DNA of 34,218 nucleotides from Methylocystis sp. Its GTDB lineage: Bacteria > Pseudomonadota > Alphaproteobacteria > Rhizobiales > Beijerinckiaceae. The notes below the pieces were generated by a model. The model had not been told where the DNA came from, ran no database searches, and worked only from the letters and a program-made list of their open reading frames with translations. The DNA lies in assembly GCA_022843405.1 (NCBI GenBank), contig JALHNQ010000037.1, positions 1-34,218 on the forward strand. The letters run 5' to 3'. A program made the position numbers and the translations under genes. Below, in pieces: positions 8,083-14,992 of the stretch (the first letter of the stretch is position 1; each line of letters opens with the position of its first letter).

Positions 8083-8639
8083 GGCGCCTCGCGGGCCATT
8101 TTCGCGCAAGCAAGATGCGCGCGAACGCGCTCGCGCTCTTCGGGGTCGATCATCGCGAACAGAAATTCGGAGGCCGCGCCGCGCGCAACAGGCGGCAGCT
8201 CATCCATGACCTTGAGGAATCGCGCCGACTGCAGCGCTGCGAGGTCCCGCGCCAGCCTTGCCCCCTCGGCGGTCGTGTAGAGCAGGCGCTGGCGGCGGTC
8301 GACGACGCCGGCGCGCGCCTCGACGAAGCCCGCATCGAGAAGCTGTTTTAGCACGCGGTTGAGGCTCTGCTTGGTGATCCTCAATATATCCAGCAGTGCG
8401 GCGATGGTGAGGCCGGGGCGGCGGTTGACGAAATGAAGAACGCGATGATGCGCCCGCCCGAAGCCGTATTTGCCGAGCAGCCGATCGGCGTCGCCGACGA
8501 AATCGCGATAGGCGAAGAAAAACAGTTCGACGAGTTCGAGCGCATTTTCGTCGCTCGTGGCCGCCGCTTGCGCGACCGCGTTCCGCCAAGCGGCGGCGGA
8601 GCCCGGCTCAACCATTTTTCTCGCTAGGAGTTCGTTCAC
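8079..8639 (-). CDS. petP: MarR-family transcriptional regulator (PetP-like)
   Basis: A 186-residue winged-helix repressor-type protein. The recognition region reads RPGLTIAALLDILRITKQSL with NRVLKQLLDAGFVEAR, and the wing VDRRQRLLYTTAEGARLA. It is first in an operon with the response regulator (ATGA overlap) and the kinase. The annotated start is GTG 8639; ATG 8615 in the same frame is possible, and neither has a strong ribosome-binding site. A near-perfect inverted repeat at 8671-8697, between this gene and the divergent ilvE, has the size and position expected of its own operator. PetP of Rhodobacter is the named relative with the same partner gene. Direct control of ilvE is an inference from the operator position. 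Confidence 0.86.
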   Translation of the reverse strand: MNELLARKMVEPGSAAAWRNAVAQAAATSDENALELVELFFFAYRDFVGDADRLLGKYGFGRAHHRVLHFVNRRPGLTIAALLDILRITKQSLNRVLKQLLDAGFVEARAGVVDRRQRLLYTTAEGARLARDLAALQSARFLKVMDELPPVARGAASEFLFAMIDPEERERVRAHLACAKMAREAP

Positions 8640-8670
8640 GCTGGTTCTTGCCTGACGTTTGGCGTGAGCT

Positions 8671-8697
8671 ATTTACGTCAACTATATTGACATAAAT
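8671..8697. promoter_or_regulatory. Divergent operator between marR and ilvE
   Basis: The sequence has 11-bp arms ATTTACGTCAA (8671-8681) and TTGACATAAAT (8687-8697), complementary except at one position, around a 5-bp spacer CTATA. It stands out as AT-rich in a GC-rich setting. Each arm contains a TTGAC(A/G) hexamer that could serve as an outward-facing -35 element, although the matching -10 boxes are weak. MarR dimers bind palindromes of this size. The location implies control of both the marR operon and ilvE. Confidence 0.7.
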
Positions 8698-8774
8698 CTG
8701 ACCGATGGCTAGTGCTGACCGCGCGTCGCAGCGCCTTGTTTAGCCTCTTCGATCGCGTTTTCCCGGAGTTCGCC

Positions 8775-9665
8775 ATGTCGCTTCCGCCCTTCGATCAGCG
8801 CGACGGATTCATCTGGTATAATGGCGGGCTTGTTCCCTGGCGGGAAGCAAAGCTTCACGTCCTCTCCCATGGTCTGCATTACGCCTCCTGCGTATTCGAA
8901 GGCGAGCGGGCTTACGGCGGCGTGATCTTTAAATCGCGCGAGCATTCGGAAAGGCTTCGGAACTCCGCACGAATTCTCGATTTCGAGATTCCCTATAGCG
9001 CCGAGCAACTCGACGCCGCAAAGCATGAGACGGTGACAGCCAATGGCCTGTCGAATTGCTACGTTCGGCCGGTGGCGTGGCGCGGCAGCGAAATGATGGC
9101 GGTCGCGGCCCAGAATTCGACGATCAACGTGGCGATCGCCGTCTGGGACTGGCCAAGCATGTTTGACGTCGAGACCAAGATGAAGGGCATCAAGCTCGAC
9201 ATCGCCGAATATCGGCGGCCCGATCCGCTGACGGCGCCGTCAATGGCGAAAGCGGCCGGCCTTTATATGATCTGCACCATCTCAAAGCATCGCGCGGAGC
9301 GGCGCGGCTTCGCCGACGCGCTGATGTATGATTGGCTCGGCCGCATCGCCGAATGCACCGGCGCCAATGTCTTCTTTGTCCGCGACGGCGCGTTGCATAC
9401 GCCGATCGCCGACTGCTTCCTCGACGGCATCACGAGGCGCACGGTGATCGACCTTGCGAGAAGACGGGGGATCGAGGTCATCGAGCGTCGGATCATGCCA
9501 GAGGAGATGGCGTCGTTCTCGGAGTGCTTCATCTGCGGCACGGGCGCCGAAGTGACGCCGGTGTCGGAGATCGGCGTGTATCGCTTTACGCCCGGCGAAC
9601 TGTCGCGCTCGCTGATCGAGGACTATTCGCGAGAGGTCGAGAGGCCCCTGTCGCGGGCCGTGTAA
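8775..9665 (+). CDS. ilvE: Branched-chain amino acid aminotransferase
   Basis: A 296-residue fold-type IV PLP aminotransferase that interconverts valine, leucine and isoleucine with their 2-oxo acids. The PLP lysine is Lys159 in PSMAKAAG. ECTGANVFFV, FLDGITRRTVIDLA and FICGTGAEVTPV are the cofactor- and substrate-binding motifs of the family, in the standard order. The frame is open upstream to GTG 8712, but ATG 8775 has a GGAG site 5-9 bases upstream and gives the normal family N-terminus. A start at 8712 would also lie too close to the putative promoter. It is divergent from the marR operon across the inverted repeat at 8671-8697. Confidence 0.93.
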   Translation: MSLPPFDQRDGFIWYNGGLVPWREAKLHVLSHGLHYASCVFEGERAYGGVIFKSREHSERLRNSARILDFEIPYSAEQLDAAKHETVTANGLSNCYVRPVAWRGSEMMAVAAQNSTINVAIAVWDWPSMFDVETKMKGIKLDIAEYRRPDPLTAPSMAKAAGLYMICTISKHRAERRGFADALMYDWLGRIAECTGANVFFVRDGALHTPIADCFLDGITRRTVIDLARRRGIEVIERRIMPEEMASFSECFICGTGAEVTPVSEIGVYRFTPGELSRSLIEDYSREVERPLSRAV

Positions 9666-9700
9666 ACGCCGCTGCGGATCGGCGCGCGTCGACAATCGGG

Positions 9701-11170
9701 TCAGCCGCTCATTCGCGCCTTGATCGCGTGTTCCGCCAGGGTTTTGCCAAGCGACCAGACTGCGGACGGCGCCTTATGCGCGTCTGCGATGACGGCGTCG
9801 AACGACTGTTCGATCCAATCGCAATCTTCGTCAGAAATCGTCAGCGGCGGCAGCAGCTTGATCGTGTGATTGCCATGTCCGGCCACTTGCGTCAGCACTT
9901 TGTGATCGCGAAACAGCGGAATGGAGATGAGTTGACAGAACAGGCCTGAATTGACGGTTTCCAGCAGATTCCAGGCGGCCTTCAGCCTGAGAGACTTCGG
10001 CGGTCCGAATTCGACGCCGATCATAAGACCCTTGCCGCGGACGTCGGCGACAAGCTCGTAGCCTTCGGCCATTCTCTGAAAGGACGCGAGAAGGCGGTCG
10101 CCCTTCTTCGCCGCATTTTCGATCACCCGCTCGTTCTCAAGAACATCGAGCGTCGCGATCCCCGCCGCCATGGCGAGATCGTTCTTGCTGAAGGTCGATC
10201 CGTGCACCACGGCGCGATCCATGCGATCGAAGACCTTGTCGAAAATCCATTTGCGCGTCAGAACCGCGCCGACCGGCACATGACCGCCGGAAAGCGCCTT
10301 GGCGACGACGATCATATCGGGTTCGACGCCGGGAAAATGGTCGATGGCGAAGAAACGGCCGGTGCGGCCTAATCCCGTCTGGATTTCGTCGGCGACGAAC
10401 AGCGTTCCATATTTGCGGCAAAGCGCCTGCGCGCCGAGAAGATAGTCGTCCCGCGGAATGTTGACGCCCTTGCCCTGGATCGGCTCGACGAAGAAGGCGG
10501 CGATATCGCGCCCGGCCAGGGCGCGTTCGAGGGCGCCGAGATCGTCGAATTCGACCTCATGCGCATTCGGCAACAGCGGTCCAAAGCCTTTCTTGAAAAT
10601 TTCGTCGCCGTTCATCGACAACGAACCGTAAGTCAGGCCGTGAAAGGAATGCGCGCAATGTAGGATTCCGGGACGTCCCGTCGCCGACCGGGCGAATTTG
10701 ATCGCCGCTTCGACGGACTCCGCGCCGGAATTGGCGAAAAACGCCTTGTCCAGCCAAGGCGCATAGGCGAGCAGCTTTTCGGCGAGAACGCCGGCTAGAA
10801 CCGAAACGTCGAGTTGCACGAGATTGGCGAGTTCGCCGTCGAGCACGCTTACCAGCGCGTCGCGCACCGCCGGATGGTTGCGACCGAGCGCGAAGACTCC
10901 CCAACCGCTGAGGAGATCGAGATAGCGGTCGCCCTTGCGATCCCAGAGATAGGGGCCGAGTCCGCGCGTGAATCCTACGTCATAGCCGATCGTTTTGAGA
11001 ACGCGGACCCACATTTCATTGAGCCGCTTCGCATGCAGCGAAAAGCGGTCGCCTTCGCGGGCGGAGATGAGAGCGACGAGGTCGTAACGCGGATCGATCT
11101 GGCCGGAATCGCCATCCAGAGCGCGAATCGTCGCTGGCGCGCTCGCTGGGGCGGTCGTCGAAGAGGTCAT
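9701..11170 (-). CDS. hpnO: Class III PLP aminotransferase, probable HpnO (hopanoid aminotransferase)
   Basis: A 489-residue fold-type I, class III aminotransferase. Visible family features are the ANSGAESVEAAIKFAR phosphate-binding region, ADEIQTGLGRTGRFF with the PLP-pyridine Asp, and the PLP lysine in VVAKALSGGHVPVG. Both the extra 60-residue N-terminal extension and the tail GHGNHTIKLLPPL followed by APSAVWSLGKTLAEHA match my recollection of HpnO. That enzyme converts the C35 hopanoid side chain into aminobacteriohopanetriol at the membrane. Other class III enzymes (acetylornithine, 4-aminobutyrate type) are shorter and lack this tail. No other hpn gene is in the window, so the name rests on sequence pattern alone. 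It converges on ilvE. Confidence 0.6.
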   Translation of the reverse strand: MTSSTTAPASAPATIRALDGDSGQIDPRYDLVALISAREGDRFSLHAKRLNEMWVRVLKTIGYDVGFTRGLGPYLWDRKGDRYLDLLSGWGVFALGRNHPAVRDALVSVLDGELANLVQLDVSVLAGVLAEKLLAYAPWLDKAFFANSGAESVEAAIKFARSATGRPGILHCAHSFHGLTYGSLSMNGDEIFKKGFGPLLPNAHEVEFDDLGALERALAGRDIAAFFVEPIQGKGVNIPRDDYLLGAQALCRKYGTLFVADEIQTGLGRTGRFFAIDHFPGVEPDMIVVAKALSGGHVPVGAVLTRKWIFDKVFDRMDRAVVHGSTFSKNDLAMAAGIATLDVLENERVIENAAKKGDRLLASFQRMAEGYELVADVRGKGLMIGVEFGPPKSLRLKAAWNLLETVNSGLFCQLISIPLFRDHKVLTQVAGHGNHTIKLLPPLTISDEDCDWIEQSFDAVIADAHKAPSAVWSLGKTLAEHAIKARMSG

Positions 11171-11605
11171 TGGCGGCGCTCCAACCGAGAAGATGGGGGC
11201 AGGCGACAGGGCGCGGACGCTCGCCCATTCCGATTGCGCGCCGCGGGCGCGTTTGTCAAATCGCGCCGATGTGGCGTTCCGGCCACAGGCGCGAAGATTT
11301 GTGCGCCGCCGTCGAGCTTCTCGGCGAGCGAATTATCCCCATGTTGCGCAATATCGCCGCATGCGACGCAGCGCGCGCATGCAAGTTTCAGCATCTGTGC
11401 CAATGGTTTCGCCAACTCGCGCGCCAACGCCGCCCATATCCACAGACATTGCGGTTTGGGACTAAAATTGCCGGTTGGATGGCGCGCCGCGAGTGATATC
11501 TTGTAAAAAGTGATTCATGAGCGATCCAGGTTGATTCGCGTCTTCGGAAGATCGCCAACGCGCGCGTCAGGACACTGCTCTGGATCAGCTTTGGGAGTTT
11601 AGTCG
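11171..11605. other. Divergent intergenic region, no supported gene
   Basis: This 435-bp stretch separates the divergent aminotransferase and cold-shock genes and must hold both promoters. Short open frames exist on both strands, for example one ending at 11496 on the plus strand, but their third-position GC is lower than in real genes here, they start without ribosome-binding sites, and they overlap each other on opposite strands. The last part (from about 11500) is probably the long 5' leader common for cold-shock genes. I see no convincing promoter boxes or repeats. Confidence 0.4.
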
Positions 11606-12187
11606 GTGGGCGCTAAAATGACTTTTCAGGATGATTTGACGGCGAGCGCGACTGAACCGGATGAGACCGGTCTTGAATTGGTTGAGGTCGCGGGAACGAT
11701 TAAATGGTTCGATGTCGCCAAGGGCTATGGCTTTGTGGTGCCGGACGATGGCTCCGCCGACATTCTGCTGCATGTCACGATTCTTCGCCGCAGCGGCCTG
11801 CAGACTGCTTTTGAAGGCGCGCGCGTCGTTTGCGAGGCGCAGAAGCGCGCCAAAGGCATGCAGGTCTTTCGCGTCATTGCGATGGACGAATCGACCGCCG
11901 TCCATCCATCGCAATCATGCGCTGGGCGCACCCATGTCCAGGTCGCTCCGACAAGCGGTTATGAGATCGCTATCGTCAAATGGTTCAACCGCGTGAAGGG
12001 ATTCGGCTTCCTCACGCGCGGCGAAGGCACCGAAGACATTTTTCTGCACATGGAGACGGTGCGTCGCTTCGGCATGACGGAACTTAAACCCGGCGATAGC
12101 GTGCTCGTGCGTTATGGCGGCGGTCCGAAGGGACTGATGGCGACCGAGGTGCGTCCGCTTGAATCAAAGAGCGTCCCGTCGCATTGA
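11606..12187 (+). CDS. Two-domain cold-shock protein
   Basis: A 193-residue protein with two cold-shock domains. The first (about 29-95) begins AGTIKWFDVAKGYGFVVPDD and the second (about 118-184) IAIVKWFNRVKGFGFLTRGE. Each keeps the RNP1-like GYGFV / GFGFL motif and an RNP2-like DILLHV / DIFLHM motif for single-stranded nucleic acid binding. Tandem CSD proteins of this length are typical of Rhizobiales, in contrast to the 70-residue enterobacterial CspA. The GTG at 11606 has GGGAG eight bases upstream and is preferred over ATG 11618. The DUF192 gene follows on the same strand with a 40-bp gap and may be cotranscribed. Confidence 0.93.
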   Translation: MGAKMTFQDDLTASATEPDETGLELVEVAGTIKWFDVAKGYGFVVPDDGSADILLHVTILRRSGLQTAFEGARVVCEAQKRAKGMQVFRVIAMDESTAVHPSQSCAGRTHVQVAPTSGYEIAIVKWFNRVKGFGFLTRGEGTEDIFLHMETVRRFGMTELKPGDSVLVRYGGGPKGLMATEVRPLESKSVPSH

Positions 12188-12227
12188 AGGCCGCCATGCT
12201 GCGCAGCATCCTTTGGAGCGCCTCCAA

Positions 12228-12686
12228 ATGAGAGCGGCGAAAAACTTCCTCCTGTTGATCTGCTCTGTCGTAGCGCTGCTGGCGATCACAGTTGCGCATG
12301 CGGAGCCGTCCGACGACGTCGTGCGCATCGTGACGTCGACCGGCGAACATGACATCAAGGTCGAAGTCGCCGACACGCCTAAGACGCGCGCGCGCGGCCT
12401 GATGCATCGCAAGTCGATGCCCGCCGATCGGGGAATGCTGTTCGACTTCAAGGTCGAGGGGCCGGTTTCGATGTGGATGAAGAACACATACATTCCGCTT
12501 GATATGGTTTTCATCGGGCGCGACGGGCGGGTCGTGGGCGTCGCCGCCGACGCCGAGCCCCTGTCCGAACGGATCATCAGCTCGCCCGCGCCGGCCTATG
12601 CGGTGCTGGAGCTCAACGCCGGCGCAGCGCGGCGGATCTCGCTTGCGCCCGGCGACCAGGTGCGGCACCGCATGTTCGAACGCTGA
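12228..12686 (+). CDS. Secreted DUF192 protein
   Basis: A 152-residue protein with a signal peptide (about 1-25, ending TVAHA) and one DUF192 domain. Its hallmark segments are KTRARGLMHRKSMPADRGML, SMWMKNTYIPLDMVFI and YAVLELNAGAA. DUF192 is a widely conserved small beta-fold with no firmly established activity; most bacterial copies are exported to the periplasm. The start at ATG 12228 gives a clean signal peptide and has GGAG about 11 bases upstream. The upstream extension of the frame overlaps the cold-shock gene and is rejected. It is followed by tRNA-Pro. Confidence 0.9.
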   Translation: MRAAKNFLLLICSVVALLAITVAHAEPSDDVVRIVTSTGEHDIKVEVADTPKTRARGLMHRKSMPADRGMLFDFKVEGPVSMWMKNTYIPLDMVFIGRDGRVVGVAADAEPLSERIISSPAPAYAVLELNAGAARRISLAPGDQVRHRMFER

Positions 12687-12768
12687 CGGCGTTCCCTTGT
12701 TAGGGACGGGCTTGCGTGGTAGCGGAATTCGAGCGAGGGAAGGGTCGCCTTGGGCGTGGCCTGTCCGG

Positions 12769-12845
12769 CGGGGTATGGCGCAGCCTGGTAGCGCGGAAGT
12801 TTTGGGTACTTCAGGTCGCAGGTTCGAATCCTGCTGCCCCGACCA
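12769..12845 (+). tRNA. tRNA-Pro (anticodon TGG)
   Basis: A 77-base cloverleaf with CCA encoded. The acceptor pairs CGGGGTA with TGCCCCG, the anticodon stem GAAGT/ACTTC holds the loop TTTGGGT, and the T-loop is GTTCGAATC. Anticodon TGG reads proline codons. Confidence 0.97.
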
Positions 12846-12907
12846 GCGCGAGCGCCGACGCGCACTGTCACCAAGCGCCTTTGCGCGCAGCTCCAAGGAC
12901 GAGCCTT

Positions 12908-13216
12908 ATGACCGCACGCATCTATCTTCCCGCGCCGAGCGCCACTCAATCCGGTCCCGGGTCCGACCTGTGGCGCCTCGACTTCGAGCCGGAGCTGCCG
13001 CGCAGCATCGAGCCACTGATGGGTTGGACGAGCTCCGGCGACATGCGCCAGCAGGTCAGGCTCAATTTCGCGACCAAGGAGGAGGCGATCGCCTACGCCG
13101 AGCGCAATGGCCTCGCCTATCGCGTTGAGGAGCCGAGGCCCAATCTCGCCGCGCGGCGCGGCGTATCCTATTCAGATAATTTCAAAACGAGCCGCATCGG
13201 ACTCTGGACGCATTGA
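12908..13216 (+). CDS. NDUFS4-like accessory subunit of NADH dehydrogenase (complex I)
   Basis: A 102-residue protein of the ETC complex I subunit family (mitochondrial NDUFS4, 18 kDa). The conserved core can be read throughout: ARIYLPA at the start, WRLDFEPELPR, MGWTSSGDMRQQVRLNF, EEAIAYAERNGLAYRVEEP, and the end YSDNFKTSRIGLWTH. In alphaproteobacteria this subunit sits on the peripheral arm near the N-module and stabilises the enzyme; its gene normally lies apart from the nuo operon, as here. It begins at ATG 12908, between tRNA-Pro and two tRNA-Arg genes. Length and motifs are complete. Confidence 0.94.
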   Translation: MTARIYLPAPSATQSGPGSDLWRLDFEPELPRSIEPLMGWTSSGDMRQQVRLNFATKEEAIAYAERNGLAYRVEEPRPNLAARRGVSYSDNFKTSRIGLWTH

Positions 13217-13225
13217 GCCGCCTTC

Positions 13226-13302
13226 GGCCCCGTAGCTCAGCCGGATAGAGCAACTGCCTTCTAAGCAGTAGGTCGCAGGTTCGAATCCTGCCGGGGTCGC
13301 CA
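13226..13302 (+). tRNA. tRNA-Arg (anticodon TCT)
   Basis: A 77-base tRNA with CCA encoded. The acceptor is GGCCCCG/CGGGGTC, and the anticodon arm ACTGC-CTTCTAA-GCAGT gives anticodon TCT (AGA/AGG codons). It begins 10 bases after the NDUFS4-like stop. It differs from the next tRNA at only two of 77 positions. Confidence 0.97.
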
Positions 13303-13392
13303 TAGTCGCCATATATGACTCCCCTGTCGAGCGTCGTCTGGCGCCGCATTCACCGTGGTGATACGGTAGGCGGCGTAAGCTGCGCCGTCGAC

Positions 13393-13469
13393 GGCTCCGT
13401 AGCTCAGCCGGATAGAGCAACTGCCTTCGAAGCAGTAGGTCGCAGGTTCGAATCCTGCCGGGGTCGCCA
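13393..13469 (+). tRNA. tRNA-Arg (anticodon TCG)
   Basis: A 77-base tRNA with CCA encoded. The acceptor is GGCTCCG/CGGGGTC with one extra G-U pair at position 4, and the anticodon arm ACTGC-CTTCGAA-GCAGT gives TCG (CGA/CGG codons). Apart from base 4 and the third anticodon base it is identical to the tRNA-Arg(TCT) 90 bp upstream, which points to duplication followed by an anticodon change. Confidence 0.95.
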
Positions 13470-13498
13470 GTCGAAGTCTCGTCGACGAGGACAGGCAG

Positions 13499-14239
13499 AT
13501 GCGGCTCAACCGCCAGGGTGCGAAACGACTCGCCGGCGCTCTGGCTTTGGCCGTGGCGCTCGTTTCGCCGCCCAATACTTTGGCGCAAGGCGATTTTTTC
13601 GATGACCTCTTCGGTCCGGAGCCGTCTTACGCATACCCGTCGCGCCGGTCGTGGCGCGTGACCCATCCGCGCCCGCGGCCTCGGGCGCCGAAAGCCTCGG
13701 CGCACCGCGGCAGGCCCCCTTCGGTTCAGGCCGAGACGGATTCGATGTCAGGCGGCGGCTACTGCGTGCGCGCCTGCGACGGCTACTATTTTCCTTTGAT
13801 CAAGTCTTCGGCGATATCCGGCCAGCAGTCCTGCGAATTCACCTGTCCGTCAGCGCGAGTCGAACTCTACCGTGGAGAAACCATCGAGGAGGCGCGCAAC
13901 GCCAAGGGGGATCGCTATTCGGCGCTGCCGGTCGCGTTCAGCTTTCGTGACAGGCTGACGGCGGGATGCTCCTGCACCAACCCGGCCGCGTCGCATGACT
14001 ATTACCTGCGGCTTTCGCGGAAAGACCCGACCTTGCGGGACGGCGACGTCGTCGTTGGTCAGAACGGCGCGTTCATTTTCAGCGGCTCCGATCTGGTGAG
14101 CGTCAGTCGCGCCCCGCCCCACATCCGCGCGCGGCTTCGGGACGTGCTGCCGCGCAGATTCATGCCCAGAGAGGCGAGCGCCTCTCTAACCCAGGAAGAC
14201 GCCCTCGCTTGGAATAAGACGCAGCGGCATTCGAAGTAG
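13499..14239 (+). CDS. Secreted DUF2865 protein
   Basis: A 246-residue protein with a signal peptide (about 1-29, ending NTLAQ), a disordered Pro/Arg-rich linker (about 50-80) and a DUF2865 domain. That domain is recognised by GGGYCVRACDGYYFPL, then SCEFTCPSARVELY, YSALPVAFSFR and CSCTNP. The Cys pairs suggest disulfides in the periplasm. DUF2865 proteins are common in Rhizobiales and have no assigned function. The gene starts 29 bp after the tRNA-Arg(TCG) and stands alone on the strand before the phosphate operon. A 7-bp stem-loop without a T tract lies 28 bp after the stop. Confidence 0.87.
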   Translation: MRLNRQGAKRLAGALALAVALVSPPNTLAQGDFFDDLFGPEPSYAYPSRRSWRVTHPRPRPRAPKASAHRGRPPSVQAETDSMSGGGYCVRACDGYYFPLIKSSAISGQQSCEFTCPSARVELYRGETIEEARNAKGDRYSALPVAFSFRDRLTAGCSCTNPAASHDYYLRLSRKDPTLRDGDVVVGQNGAFIFSGSDLVSVSRAPPHIRARLRDVLPRRFMPREASASLTQEDALAWNKTQRHSK

Positions 14240-14267
14240 TCGCGACCACGGCGTCTCGCCGCTTTAC

Positions 14268-14286
14268 AGCCGGGGTTCTCCCGGCT
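14268..14286 (+). terminator. Possible terminator after the DUF2865 gene
   Basis: A 7-bp stem AGCCGGG (14268-14274) with CCCGGCT (14280-14286) and a 5-base loop. It lies between the DUF2865 stop and the Pho box, where transcription should end, but no T run follows. Confidence 0.35.
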
Positions 14287-14303
14287 ATGTCCGCGAACCG
14301 TTT

Positions 14304-14321
14304 GTGACAGTTTTATGACGA
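14304..14321 (-). promoter_or_regulatory. Pho box (PhoB binding site) before the DUF47-pit operon
   Basis: Read on the minus strand the 18 bases are TCGTCAT-AAAA-CTGTCAC. They match the PhoB consensus of two CTGTCAT-type heptamers with a 4-bp A/T spacer at about 15 of 18 positions. The site ends 17 bp before the ATG of the DUF47 gene. In Sinorhizobium meliloti the homologous orfA-pit operon carries a Pho box and is repressed by PhoB under phosphate limitation. The closeness of this site to the start fits the same negative control. Confidence 0.65.
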
Positions 14322-14338
14322 CGATTCGGAGGGGCGCC

Positions 14339-14983
14339 ATGCTGTCTTGGTTTCAGGCGCTCATGCCGAGGGAGGAGCGCTTCTTCGATCTTTTCGAGCG
14401 GCATGCGGAGACGCTTGTCGCCGGCGCGCACGCCTTGCGCGAGTTGCTGAACGGCGGCGATCGCGTGCTTCTATGCTCTCAGGAAATCCGTCGCAAGGAG
14501 CATGAGGCCGACGCCATCACCCGCGAGGCGCATCTGGCGGTTCGCCGCACATTCATCACGCCCTTCGATCGCAGCGACATCCGCGACCTGATCTCGGCGA
14601 TGGATGACGCCATCGATCAAATGCATCAGACCGCCAAGGCGACGCTGCTCTACGAGACCCGCGAGTTCGAACCTGCGATGCGCCGCATGGGCGACATCAT
14701 CGTCCAGTCGGCGGAATTAACGCGCGGCGCCATACCTTTGCTGCGGTCGATGCGCCAGAACGCCGGCAAGCTCAACGCCTTCAGCGAGGAGATCACACGC
14801 ATCGAAGACGAGGCCGACACCATCCATGATCATGGATTGAAGGAGTTGTTTCAGGCGCATCGCCACAAGGATACGATGGCGTTCATTGTCGGCGCGGAGA
14901 TCTATGGCCATCTCGAAAGAGTCGTCGACGGCTTTGAGGACGTCGCCGATCGCGTCGCCGGCATTGTCATTGAACATACTTAG
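14339..14983 (+). CDS. DUF47 / PhoU-like protein of the Pit system (OrfA)
   Basis: A 214-residue, mostly alpha-helical protein of the DUF47 (PhoU-related) family. It is recognised by MPREERFFDLFERHA at the start, EIRRKEHEADAITREAH, RSDIRDLISAMDDAIDQMHQ and ITRIEDEADTIHDHGLKELF. These repeated E/D-x-E/D-AD motifs bind metal clusters in PhoU relatives. DUF47 proteins are encoded next to Pit transporters and thought to modulate them. ATG 14339 with GGAGG six bases upstream is the start; an ATG at 14315 lies inside the Pho box. The gene is followed by pit after 9 bp, so the two form an operon. Confidence 0.92.
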   Translation: MLSWFQALMPREERFFDLFERHAETLVAGAHALRELLNGGDRVLLCSQEIRRKEHEADAITREAHLAVRRTFITPFDRSDIRDLISAMDDAIDQMHQTAKATLLYETREFEPAMRRMGDIIVQSAELTRGAIPLLRSMRQNAGKLNAFSEEITRIEDEADTIHDHGLKELFQAHRHKDTMAFIVGAEIYGHLERVVDGFEDVADRVAGIVIEHT

Positions 14984-14992
14984 GGCGCGCGC

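Noticed and set aside
8712-8774. Earlier GTG start for ilvE
   Set aside because: It adds 21 residues not found in the family and lies only 15 bp from the operator; ATG 8775 has a GGAG site.
11170-11496. Possible 108-codon gene between the aminotransferase and cold-shock genes
   Set aside because: No ribosome-binding site, weak codon bias, first part antisense to the aminotransferase start, and an opposing open frame of similar length over the same bases.
13303-13392. Possible small RNA between the two tRNA-Arg genes
   Set aside because: Only 90 bp, with no promoter or terminator; best seen as the spacer of a duplicated tRNA unit.
14315-14338. Earlier ATG for the DUF47 gene
   Set aside because: It lies inside the Pho box and has no ribosome-binding site; ATG 14339 has GGAGG at the right distance.
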